From the NCBI RefSeq assembly GCF_011617245.1, contig NZ_CP050152.1:2470503-2534502 (forward strand): a stretch of 64,000 bases of DNA, written 5' to 3'. Numbering within the stretch: position 1 is the stretch's first letter; the number at the start of each line of letters is the position of its first letter. The notes under the pieces are model-generated. The model was not told the origin of the DNA. It made no database searches and worked only from the letters and a program-made list of their open reading frames with translations. Positions 42,836 to 50,340 of this stretch are shown piece after piece. Both the position numbers and the translations under genes were made by a program. The DNA comes from Brevibacterium atlanticum (GTDB lineage Bacteria > Actinomycetota > Actinomycetes > Actinomycetales > Brevibacteriaceae).

Positions 42836-45318
42836 GTCTCGACACCTCACCCGCTGTGCACCGCGACCCGGCCGGACAGGACTCTGCCGATCACGTGTCG
42901 CCGCAGGATACGCGTCCCCCGACTGGTTGGCTCGAGGCCGGCGTCGTCTTCGCGGCGATGGTGCTGACCGCGGTGGCGATCTCCGCTGTGTTCTCCGACT
43001 TCGCGTGGCTGCCGCCGGTGCTCGTGGCCGTCGCCGTCATCGTCGTCATCGGCGCCGTCTTCCGCAGCGTTCCGGTGCTGCGGTCGAGCGGCACCGCGGT
43101 GATCGCCCAATGCGTGGCCGGAGTCATCACAGTCTTCGCGATCTGTGCGAAAGGGTCGCTCATCGCCGGGTTCATTCCCACCGGCGAATCCTTCGGCATG
43201 GTCATCGACCGCCTCTCCGACGGAGTGAGCGATCTCTACGCCACCGCTCCCCCGGCGGCGAGCACTCCGGGCTTCACCGCGATGCTCACGATCGCGTTCA
43301 CGCTCATCACGATCCTCATCGACGGCCTCGTCTCCGACCTCCGGGCTCCGAAGGTCGGCGGTGTGCTGCTGCTCGTGCTGTGGATGATTCCCGTCTACTT
43401 CGCCTCTCGAGAGGTCCGCTGGTGGCATATCGTCGCGATACTCGCTGCGTTCCTGCTGCTCATGCTCAGCCCGTATCTGCCGGCGACCAGGTGGAGGGGC
43501 GGGCTGACCGCGGTCCTCGCCGGCGCGCTGGCCCTGGCCATCGGCCTCGGCCTGCCGCTGGCGCTGCCTCCCGTGCCGAGCCTGCCCGACCGGGCCTCGA
43601 ACGGGCAGGGCGATCTGACCGTGACGAACCCGTTCCTCAATCTGCGGCAGAACCTCGGTGATCGCGACGATTCCACGCTCTTCAGCTATGAGACGACCGG
43701 CGCTGAGTCGGATCCGATCCGTCTGACCTCGATCGATGACTTCGACGGGGAGAACTGGGCGCCGAGCGCCTTCGGCCTCGATCCCTTTGCGATCGCGACC
43801 GAGGGCATGCCCTGGCCCGAGGGGATGCCGCGGGAGACGAACTTCGAGAACGAGACGATCGACGTGCGCGTCGGCGATCAGTACGACCAGCAGTATCTGC
43901 CTTCGCCGTATGCCCCGCAGCAGCCGAACGGACTGGATCGGCGCTGGATCTTCGACGAGAAGACGCTGACGATCGTCGGCAACGGCGAGAAGACCGGTGG
44001 CCTGCAGTACTCGATGGACTATCTCTCACCGAACCCCTCAGTCGATGACCTGAAGAATGCGACGCCGGTCAACGACAGCGATTTCGAGACCGAGCTCGCC
44101 GTGCCCGATTCCCTGCCGGACACCGTCACGGAGACCGCCGAACGGGTGACGGCCGATGCCGACAACCAGTGGGAGGCCGCAGTCCTGCTGCAGGCGTACT
44201 TCCGCAGCGGTGAGTTCGAGTACTCGCTCGACGCCCCGGAGCGGGCCAGCGGGGACGCGATCTCGGACTTCCTCAACGACAAGAAGGGGTACTGCGTCCA
44301 GTTCTCCTCGGCCATGACGATCATGGCCCGGACGATGGGGATCCCTGCCCGCATCGGCGTCGGCTTCACCGGCGGCAAGGAGGCCGACGGCGGCTACGAC
44401 GTGAGCATGCAGGATTCGCACGCCTGGCCGGAGCTCTACTTCGAGGGTGCCGGATGGGTGCGCTTCGAACCGACTCCCGGCGGCCCGGCCGGAGATCCGC
44501 CGAAGTGGACCTTGGCCAGCGGGGCGCAGGAGGATGGCTCAGAAGACGAGTCGGAGTCCGCGAGCCCGAGCGAGGAGCCCTCGGAAGAGACCTCTGAGAC
44601 CGTTGCCGGCGGCTCCGATGAGCCCACAGAGGAAGAGACGTCCACGCAGGCCGCGCAGCCTGCGGGCGCCGATCTGAGCACGTACGTGTGGGGCGGCGTC
44701 ATCATCCTCGTGCTGCTGCTCCTGGCGGCGATGCCGGCGATCTGGCGGTCGATCCTGCGGTCGCGGCGGACGAACGATCCGAAGGATCTCGAGGCCGTGT
44801 GGACCGAAGTCCGCGCTCTCGCCACTGACTACGGGCAGAGTCTCGATCCGAGCAGGACACTGCGGTTCAACGAGCTCATCCTCGCCGGTGCCACGGGTGC
44901 GGATTCTGCGACCGGAGCCGAGCCGTCGTCCGGTGCTGTCGGATCCGGCACGGCTGTGGCCGAGTCCGGTGACGAGACGCCGGCACGGAAGTCCGCCGCC
45001 GAGGTGGCCGCCGGGTCCTCGTCGGGGGCCGATGCGGCCGGAACGACCTCGTACGATTCCTCGGATGAGCGTCTGCGCCGTCTGCGCAGTCCGGCGCCGA
45101 CTCAGCCGGATGCCGGCGCCCGGGACGATACAGCGCTGTCGGCGTTCGTCGATGCCCTCGAGGCGCAGCGCTACGGGGCCGCGTCCGAACCGCTCGATTC
45201 CTCCGAAGTGAGTGCGCTCATCGACGAGGTCGGCACAGATCTGTCCGAGCGGGCGACCCCGGGAAGCCGGATCTCGGCGAAGATCTGGCCGGCCAGCCTC
45301 TTCAACCCTCCGAAGTGA
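42832..45318 (+). CDS. Transglutaminase-like membrane protein (DUF3488/TgpA type)
   Basis: An 828-residue integral membrane protein. The N-terminal third has about six hydrophobic helices (from about 35 to 250), typical of DUF3488. An extracytoplasmic transglutaminase core follows with KKGYCVQFSSAMTIMAR (Cys488), MQDSHAWPELYFEG (His530) and GAGWVRFEPTPGGP, where Glu stands at the position often occupied by Asp. Next come an acidic Ser/Glu-rich linker, one more helix (YVWGGVIILVLLLLAAMPAI) and a C-terminal cytoplasmic region of the DUF4129 kind. The ATG overlaps the DUF58 stop (ATGA). Likely acts on cell-surface proteins; substrate unknown. Ala/Ser-rich C-terminal part is low complexity. Confidence 0.9.
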   Translation: MSLDTSPAVHRDPAGQDSADHVSPQDTRPPTGWLEAGVVFAAMVLTAVAISAVFSDFAWLPPVLVAVAVIVVIGAVFRSVPVLRSSGTAVIAQCVAGVITVFAICAKGSLIAGFIPTGESFGMVIDRLSDGVSDLYATAPPAASTPGFTAMLTIAFTLITILIDGLVSDLRAPKVGGVLLLVLWMIPVYFASREVRWWHIVAILAAFLLLMLSPYLPATRWRGGLTAVLAGALALAIGLGLPLALPPVPSLPDRASNGQGDLTVTNPFLNLRQNLGDRDDSTLFSYETTGAESDPIRLTSIDDFDGENWAPSAFGLDPFAIATEGMPWPEGMPRETNFENETIDVRVGDQYDQQYLPSPYAPQQPNGLDRRWIFDEKTLTIVGNGEKTGGLQYSMDYLSPNPSVDDLKNATPVNDSDFETELAVPDSLPDTVTETAERVTADADNQWEAAVLLQAYFRSGEFEYSLDAPERASGDAISDFLNDKKGYCVQFSSAMTIMARTMGIPARIGVGFTGGKEADGGYDVSMQDSHAWPELYFEGAGWVRFEPTPGGPAGDPPKWTLASGAQEDGSEDESESASPSEEPSEETSETVAGGSDEPTEEETSTQAAQPAGADLSTYVWGGVIILVLLLLAAMPAIWRSILRSRRTNDPKDLEAVWTEVRALATDYGQSLDPSRTLRFNELILAGATGADSATGAEPSSGAVGSGTAVAESGDETPARKSAAEVAAGSSSGADAAGTTSYDSSDERLRRLRSPAPTQPDAGARDDTALSAFVDALEAQRYGAASEPLDSSEVSALIDEVGTDLSERATPGSRISAKIWPASLFNPPK

Positions 45319-45354
45319 CTCGCGACCAGCCTGACAGAGAGGGCCATCCGCAGG

Positions 45355-45392
45355 AGTGACACAGGCCGGCCGAAGTGACACAGACCGGCCGA
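45355..45392 (+). repeat. Two tandem 19-bp repeats after the transglutaminase gene
   Basis: AGTGACACAGGCCGGCCGA (45355-45373) and AGTGACACAGACCGGCCGA (45374-45392) differ at one base. A degenerate third unit (CGAAGTGACTC) overlaps the stop codon at 45311-45321 and another follows at 45393. Each unit contains the palindrome CCGGCC or GGCCGGCC. Confidence 0.7.
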
Positions 45393-45409
45393 TGTGACGC
45401 TCACGGAAA

Positions 45410-45429
45410 TGGCCGTCAGCTGACGGCCA
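45410..45429. terminator. 20-bp perfect palindrome, terminator of the DUF218 gene
   Basis: TGGCCGTCAG followed by its exact complement. On the minus strand it lies 12 bp after the stop and is followed by TTTCC, a modest intrinsic terminator; it can also serve the convergent plus-strand operon. Confidence 0.6.
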
Positions 45430-45441
45430 CCGACTCGTATA

Positions 45442-46173
45442 TCACCGGCGCGTGCCGCCGGCCAGAGCGCGGTCCACCTCGCGCAGCGCGAGCAGTCCCG
45501 GGGCCGCGGCGATCGGTTTGACGAGCGGAAGCTCGCCGAACCGATAGTCGGCCCCGCGGACGAGGCGTGCGGCGAGGTCGGGCCGCATCTGCCAGAGATG
45601 TGCGCGGGCCTTCTCGGCATGGTGGGAGTTCGAGACGATGCAGATGGTCGACTCGGGCAGCAGCACCTCGTCGATGAGCGCTGTCGCATGGGCGATGTTC
45701 TCCCAAGTCGTTGTGCTCTCCGTCTCGAGCAGCGACCGGCCGGCGAAGCCGAGTTCCTTTCGGGCATAGTCATCGAGCAGACGGGCCTCGGGCACAGCGC
45801 CGGCGACGGTGCCTCCGCAGAAGATCACCACCGGTGAGCCGGCAGCCGGGTCGATCGAGCGCAGGCCAGCCCGCGCTCGAAACCGGTTGAGTCCGTTGGC
45901 TGTGGTGCCGCGGTTGCGGTAGCCGAGCACCACAATGATCTGATCGCTGCCGTCTCCCGCGGTGCGACCGCGCACAGTGTGCTCTCCGCCAGCGGCGCCT
46001 CGCACGGTGCCACATTCGGCGAGGTCCAACCTGCCCCCAGCGCTATGAGAGCCGAGCCGGCGCCGGTGAGATCGCAGGTGGCTGAGCTCTCCGAAGGCGA
46101 ACGCTGCCGCGATCAGCCCCAGGCCGGCCCCGGCTCCCGTGATCATCCAGCGTCGCCGCAGCCGCGCACGCAC
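45442..46173 (-). CDS. YdcF/SanA-like DUF218 membrane protein
   Basis: DUF218 family protein, probably anchored by one N-terminal helix (MITGAGAGLGLIAAAFAFGE) after a basic stretch (VRARLRRRW). Family motifs: QIIVVLGYRNRGTTANGLNR, VVIFCGGTVAGAVPEA, TTTWENIAHATALIDE and ICIVSNSHHAEKARAHL; these correspond to the conserved SGG, E-T and SN-HxxR blocks. Such proteins (SanA, ElyC) affect envelope integrity, but the reaction is unsettled. The start is uncertain: an ATG at 46269 overlaps the upstream stop (ATGA), but a strong intrinsic terminator lies within the codons that follow it, so I use GTG 46173 (243 residues). Confidence 0.78.
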   Translation of the reverse strand: MRARLRRRWMITGAGAGLGLIAAAFAFGELSHLRSHRRRLGSHSAGGRLDLAECGTVRGAAGGEHTVRGRTAGDGSDQIIVVLGYRNRGTTANGLNRFRARAGLRSIDPAAGSPVVIFCGGTVAGAVPEARLLDDYARKELGFAGRSLLETESTTTWENIAHATALIDEVLLPESTICIVSNSHHAEKARAHLWQMRPDLAARLVRGADYRFGELPLVKPIAAAPGLLALREVDRALAGGTRR

Positions 46174-46220
46174 GGCGGAACCGCACGCAGAACCACACAC
46201 AGCTGAAGCGCACACAGGAA

Positions 46221-46247
46221 AAGGCACCCTCACAGTGAGGGTGCCTT
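46221..46247 (-). terminator. Intrinsic terminator after the DUF3040 gene
   Basis: AAGGCACCCTCAC and GTGAGGGTGCCTT form a perfect 13-bp stem with a one-base centre. On the minus strand it is followed by TTTTCC. It starts 18 bp after the DUF3040 stop. Confidence 0.8.
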
Positions 46248-46265
46248 GATCCGCAGGGACCGTGG

Positions 46266-46673
46266 TCATTCGCCGCGCTGGCGCTTTTCCCACCGGTCTT
46301 CGAGCCGGCTCATGAACCCGGCGCTTCCCTTGGACTCGGACTTCGACCCGACGTTCTTCGACTCGGTCTGGGTGGTGTGCGTGTGGCCCGGGCGGCTGAA
46401 CGCCCAGTACATCCCGACGACCATGAGTCCGAAGCCGACGACGCCGAGGGCGATGAACCACATCGAGGTGGACACAAGCGAGATCGCGAGGATCGTCGCG
46501 GCGAGCCCCACCAGGGCGATGAGGATGCCGAGGACGAAGCGCTTGGCGGAGAATCCCGGGCCCGTAGCTACGGCCTGCGTTTCCGAGATATTGCGTGCGA
46601 AACGGGGGTCTTCACTGCGCAGCTGCTGCTCCAGTTGATCCAACAGCTGCTGTTCGTGATCGGAGAGTGGCAT
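46266..46673 (-). CDS. DUF3040 membrane protein
   Basis: A 135-residue actinobacterial protein. It starts with the family signature PLSDHEQQLLDQLEQQLRSE, continues with DPRFARNI, then two close hydrophobic helices (FVLGILIALVGLAATILAIS and MWFIALGVVGFGLMVVGMYW) and a charged Ser/Lys/Glu tail (about 95-135). The family is found near dcw clusters; M. tuberculosis Rv2169c, close to mraZ, is the likely counterpart. Function unknown. Single gene, ended by a strong terminator. Confidence 0.88.
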   Translation of the reverse strand: MPLSDHEQQLLDQLEQQLRSEDPRFARNISETQAVATGPGFSAKRFVLGILIALVGLAATILAISLVSTSMWFIALGVVGFGLMVVGMYWAFSRPGHTHTTQTESKNVGSKSESKGSAGFMSRLEDRWEKRQRGE

Positions 46674-46746
46674 CTCGAACCCCCGTTTCCCTACTCAAGA
46701 CTTTGGAACAATCATAGTCTCTGAGCACCGAAAAAACATCTCGGGA

Positions 46747-46790
46747 GGCCATTGAAGTGCGGATTCTCACGCGGTCTTCAGACTATGGCC
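46747..46790 (-). terminator. Probable terminator after dinB
   Basis: GGCCAT-TGAAG (46747-46757) pairs with CTTCA and ATGGCC (46776-46790) with a four-base bulge. On the minus strand a T6 run follows ten bases later (46731-46736). It begins 12 bp after the dinB stop. Confidence 0.5.
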
Positions 46791-46801
46791 CAGCTCACCG
46801 C

Positions 46802-48040
46802 CTACGAGTCGTCGCTGCGCTTGCGCAGAAGCGAGGCCTGCGAGATCGCTTCGGTCCCGAACCGCCGTCTCACCTCGTCGAGTGCCACCTCGGCCTCGCG
46901 CCCCGCATACTCGGGTTCGCCCAAGGTCGCCTGTCGTCCCGTGGCGGCGAAGTCGATGAGCCCCGCCGCACGCATCCCAAGCAGGCGCACTCCCTGAGTC
47001 CGCTGTTCGCGCAGTCTGCGGATCGCCGGACGCAGAGCCTCGTACATCTCCCTGGCGAGGTCCGTCGGCGCCGGCAGGGTCACCGACCGCGACAGGGTGG
47101 TGAAATCGCCGAGGCGGTACTTCAGCCCCAGCGTCGTCGCCACCTTGCCCTCGACACGCACCCGGTAGGCGACCTTGTCGGCCAGACGCAGCAGTTCGTG
47201 TTCGAGCACGTCGAGGTCCCAGATATCCTCGGGGAAGGTGTGCTCAGCGCTGATCGAATGCTCCTTGGCCTGCCGGTCGAAACCGGAGGAGTCCTGACCG
47301 TGGGCGGCCCGCCACAGTGCGTGCCCGTGGGCGCCGAAGACGCGTGCCGCCCAGGACTCATCGACATCGGCGAGGTCGCCGATGAGGCGGATGCCGTAGC
47401 GGGAGAAGCCCTGCTGCGTCTTCTCCCCCACACCCGGCAGCGCTTCGATCGGCATCGGGTCGAGGAAGTCCTGAGTCGCAGCGAGCGGAACGAGCAGCTG
47501 TCCGTCGGGTTTGGCCCGTGCGGAGGCGAGCTTCGCCACCACCTGGCTGCCGGCGATCCCCACCGAAGCGCTCAGCCCGGTCCGTTCCTTGATCCTCGCG
47601 CGCAGCTCGGACGTGATCGTCACCGGAGACCCGAGTCGGCGCACGGCACCGGAGACGTCGATGTACGCTTCGTCGACGCTGACCTGCCGGACGTCAGGGG
47701 TCACCTCGGCGACGAGGTCGAAGACCTGCCGGGAATAGGTGGAGTACAGGCCGTGGGAGGGTGGGATCACCTCGGCGATGGGGCACAGATTCATCGCCCG
47801 GGACATGGGCATGGCCGCATGGACGCCGAACTCCCTGGCCTCGTAGCTGGCCGAGACCACGACGCCGCGGCCGCTGCGACCGCCGACGATGACGGGCCGG
47901 CCGATGAGCTGGGGTCGGGTGAGGAGTTCGACGGAGACGAAGAACGAGTCCATATCGAGGTGGAGCATGGTCGCTCCGGTGTCGTCCGTGCCCAGACGGC
48001 TGAGGTCGCCGCCGGAGCGTGACAGCTGCTTGCGACTCAT
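46802..48040 (-). CDS. dinB: DNA polymerase IV (Y-family)
   Basis: Translesion DNA polymerase. ATG 48040 with GGAGAGG just upstream gives 412 residues. Catalytic palm: TMLHLDMDSFFVSVELLTRP with the first Asp pair, VVSASYEAREFGVHAAMPMS (nucleotide-binding YxAR), and RQVSVDEAYIDVSGAVR with the catalytic DE. The helix-hairpin-helix thumb (IEALPGVGEKTQQGFSRYGI) and the little-finger domain follow. The C-terminal end lacks a recognisable beta-clamp pentapeptide at the very tip (KRSDDS). Divergent from a lipoprotein gene with a 60-bp gap, no LexA-type box recognised there. Confidence 0.94.
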   Translation of the reverse strand: MSRKQLSRSGGDLSRLGTDDTGATMLHLDMDSFFVSVELLTRPQLIGRPVIVGGRSGRGVVVSASYEAREFGVHAAMPMSRAMNLCPIAEVIPPSHGLYSTYSRQVFDLVAEVTPDVRQVSVDEAYIDVSGAVRRLGSPVTITSELRARIKERTGLSASVGIAGSQVVAKLASARAKPDGQLLVPLAATQDFLDPMPIEALPGVGEKTQQGFSRYGIRLIGDLADVDESWAARVFGAHGHALWRAAHGQDSSGFDRQAKEHSISAEHTFPEDIWDLDVLEHELLRLADKVAYRVRVEGKVATTLGLKYRLGDFTTLSRSVTLPAPTDLAREMYEALRPAIRRLREQRTQGVRLLGMRAAGLIDFAATGRQATLGEPEYAGREAEVALDEVRRRFGTEAISQASLLRKRSDDS

Positions 48041-48088
48041 CGCCTCTCCCTCGGACTCGTTCCTTTCGGTCCCGCAGAACTCTCCGGG

Positions 48089-48094
48089 TATTCT
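48089..48094 (+). promoter_or_regulatory. TATTCT -10 element, predicted leaderless lipoprotein-ids transcript
   Basis: TATTCT is followed by six bases (TGAAGC) and then ATG 48101. No ribosome site is visible, which fits a leaderless message. The -35 is weak (TTCGGT region). Confidence 0.5.
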
Positions 48095-48100
48095 TGAAGC

Positions 48101-48646
48101 ATGGTATCGCGCACCGCTGTCATGACACTGCCCATCGCCGCCGCTCTCGCCCTCGCGGGGTGCTCGTCGGGCGGTTCGGGCACCGAGGATTCGACCCCGA
48201 GCGCCGAGCAGAGCTCCGCCGCCGAGGCGACGCCGACGCAGACCCAGAGCACGTCCGCTGAGGCCTCGACCGATGCCACGGGTGCCGACCCCGACTCCTC
48301 GAACGATGTCAAGGATCTGCCCGACTACATCAAGCCGTACCCGAAGTCGGAGGTTCTCTCGGCATCGATCGTCAAGGCGCATAACGACAAGGATTCGAAG
48401 CTCCCCGAGCAGGTCAGCCTCGTCGTCCGGGCGAAGGCCGATGCGAAGGACGTCTTCGAGTTCTACGAGAAGGAGCTCGGCAAGGCGAAGTTCGAGCCGC
48501 TCGGCGATGAGACGAAGACGAAGAGCGGACGCGTCGTCAACTTCAAGAACACAGACAACGACAGCGTCCTCATCGTCACGGTCGCCGAGGATTCCAAGGA
48601 CAAGGCGCAGTCGATCGTCACCGTCGGCGGAAACATCGCTTCATGA
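48101..48646 (+). CDS. Putative lipoprotein, function unknown
   Basis: A 181-residue exported lipoprotein: signal peptide MVSRTAVMTLPIAAALALAG with lipobox LAGC (Cys21), a 45-residue Ser/Thr/Ala/Glu-rich linker, and a small globular domain (about 68-178; SLVVRAKADAKDVFEFYEKE and later VGGNIAS) that resembles small substrate-binding or inhibitor-like lipoprotein domains but matches no family I recognise. Its stop overlaps the ATG of the polyprenyl synthase gene (ATGA), so both are translated from one message. Why a lipoprotein is coupled to an isoprenoid enzyme is unclear. Confidence 0.82.
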   Translation: MVSRTAVMTLPIAAALALAGCSSGGSGTEDSTPSAEQSSAAEATPTQTQSTSAEASTDATGADPDSSNDVKDLPDYIKPYPKSEVLSASIVKAHNDKDSKLPEQVSLVVRAKADAKDVFEFYEKELGKAKFEPLGDETKTKSGRVVNFKNTDNDSVLIVTVAEDSKDKAQSIVTVGGNIAS

Positions 48647-49812
48647 CCTCGTTCGTGGTCGCCGAGCTCGATTCCCCGCAGTCGATCGCCGCCGAGGTGT
48701 CCGCGCAGCTCGAATCCTTCCTGGCCGAGAAGGCCGCCCAGTTCGAGGCCATCTCCCCCGACGCCGCAGCGATCGGTGAGGCGCTCACCGCGTTCACACG
48801 CGGCGGCAAGCGCATCCGCCCCGTGCTGCTGTGGTGGGGCTTCCAGCTCGCCGGAGGACGCCTCTCCAACGACGGTGATCGGTCCGCGGCCAATGTCACC
48901 GGCCTGGCGCAGGCAGCGGGATCGCTCGAGCTGCTCCATGCCGCGGCGCTCATCCATGATGATGTCATCGACCATTCGGATACCCGTCGCGGCCACCCGT
49001 CCCTGCACCGCCAGTTCGAGGCCCGGCATGGCAGTCGGGGCCTGGAAGGGGACGCCGAATCGTTCGGAGTCTCAGCGTCCATCGTCATCGGCGACATCTG
49101 TCTGGCGCTGAGCGAGGAGCTGTTCGAACGCGCGCAGGAGACGCTGGGCGGGAACACCCGTGCCCGCGAGCTGCGCGGCACCGTCCGCCGCGACGTCATG
49201 GTCGGCCAGTACCTCGACGTGCTCGCCGAGGTGATCCCCCTCGACGATGCCCGGATCGGCGAGCGGGCGTGGGAAGTGCTGAGCTTCAAGTCCGCGAAGT
49301 ATTCGGTCGAGCAGCCGCTCCTCCTCGGTGCGGCACTGGCCGGGGCGGAGAATGATCTGCTCGATGAGATCTCCGACTTCGGCCTCCCACTCGGGCAGGC
49401 TTTCCAGCTGCGCGATGATGTGCTCGGAATCGCCGGCGACCCACAGGCCACGGGCAAACCCGCAGGTGATGACATCCGTGAGGGCAAACGCACCGTGCTC
49501 ATCGCCGAGACTGTGGCCCGGATCTCGCCCGCGCAGTTCGCCGTGCTCTCCTCCCGCTTGGGAGACACGGATCTCACCGACGCCGAGGTGGCCGAATGCG
49601 TGGAGATGATCAGCTCATCGGGTGGCCTCGCGGCGGTCGAGGCCTTCATCGAGGACAAACATGACCGTGCACAGGCTCTCGTCGACATCTGGGCTGCGGC
49701 AGGGTCCGCAGCCGATTCGGATCCGACCGCCTCGGCGATGGTCCGGATCGGAGCTTCCGCGCAGGAGCGGTTGAAGGAGTTCGCGACGGCGCTGAGCTAC
49801 CGCACGAACTGA
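48643..49812 (+). CDS. Polyprenyl diphosphate synthase (IspA/IdsA type)
   Basis: A 389-residue trans-isoprenyl diphosphate synthase that elongates allylic diphosphates with isopentenyl diphosphate. First aspartate-rich motif in ALIHDDVIDHSDTRRGHPSL (DDxxD form DDVID) and second in FQLRDDVLGIAGDPQATGK (DDVLG), plus GKRIRPVLL near the N-terminus and GDDIREGKRTVLIAETVARI. The product chain length (geranylgeranyl or longer, for menaquinone or carotenoid) cannot be fixed by eye; the residues before the first motif are HAAAL. The locus corresponds to idsA2 (Rv2173) by neighbourhood in M. tuberculosis. Confidence 0.9.
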   Translation: MTSFVVAELDSPQSIAAEVSAQLESFLAEKAAQFEAISPDAAAIGEALTAFTRGGKRIRPVLLWWGFQLAGGRLSNDGDRSAANVTGLAQAAGSLELLHAAALIHDDVIDHSDTRRGHPSLHRQFEARHGSRGLEGDAESFGVSASIVIGDICLALSEELFERAQETLGGNTRARELRGTVRRDVMVGQYLDVLAEVIPLDDARIGERAWEVLSFKSAKYSVEQPLLLGAALAGAENDLLDEISDFGLPLGQAFQLRDDVLGIAGDPQATGKPAGDDIREGKRTVLIAETVARISPAQFAVLSSRLGDTDLTDAEVAECVEMISSSGGLAAVEAFIEDKHDRAQALVDIWAAAGSAADSDPTASAMVRIGASAQERLKEFATALSYRTN

Positions 49813-49820
49813 CCTGTGTC

Positions 49821-49835
49821 CCGGCTCAGCGCCGG
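49821..49835. terminator. Small hairpin between convergent genes
   Basis: CCGGC (49821-49825) and GCCGG (49831-49835) with a five-base loop in the 47-bp gap. Short; may be chance. Confidence 0.3.
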
Positions 49836-49859
49836 CCTATCGTCGACCCCGAGGACTCG

Positions 49860-50210
49860 TCAGAACGCGAGAGCCTGGGCGCGGCGCCTGACTTCCTTGC
49901 GGTTGCCGGCGCGGAGCAGGTCGATGGGGCGACCGGGCAGGGACTCATCCGGGGTGAACAGCCAGATGATCGCCTCTTCGTCGTCGAACCCGGCGTCGTG
50001 GAGCGTGCTCAGCGTGCCCTTGAGCGGTGTGACGACCTCGCCGTCCTTGAAGAAGGCCAGGGGCACCTGCATCACCTTGGGCTTGCCGATCTTGATTCCG
50101 CAGATCGCATCGTCTTCGAGCAGCCTCCGCACCTGGGAGATGCTCAGCCCGGTCAGTTCGGCGATGTCGGGCAGCGGGGCCCAGTCCTGGACGAGTTCTT
50201 CGGTATTCAC
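49860..50210 (-). CDS. Rv2175c-like DNA-binding protein
   Basis: A 116-residue protein matching the Rv2175c family: an N-terminal helix-turn-helix (APLPDIAELTGLSISQVRRL), and the C-terminal domain with IGKPKVMQVPLAFFKDGEVV and IIWLFTPDESLPGRPIDLLR. In M. tuberculosis Rv2175c binds DNA and is phosphorylated by the kinase PknL encoded beside it; the same neighbourhood exists here, with a PASTA kinase a gene away. GTG 50210 is preferred; a GGAGG lies only one base upstream, too close, while a TACCCT hexamer sits seven bases upstream, suggesting a leaderless start. A longer in-frame form to 50321 is less likely. Confidence 0.85.
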   Translation of the reverse strand: MNTEELVQDWAPLPDIAELTGLSISQVRRLLEDDAICGIKIGKPKVMQVPLAFFKDGEVVTPLKGTLSTLHDAGFDDEEAIIWLFTPDESLPGRPIDLLRAGNRKEVRRRAQALAF

Positions 50211-50340
50211 GCCTCCAAGGGTAGCAATATTTGCCAGAAACACCCCGCCATGCGGGGCCGAATGCTCGGGTCGGCCGCGGGCAATCGTTAGGCTGGTGAC
50301 CGTAGCTTCCCCATTCGACATGAAGTCAACAGGTGTACAG

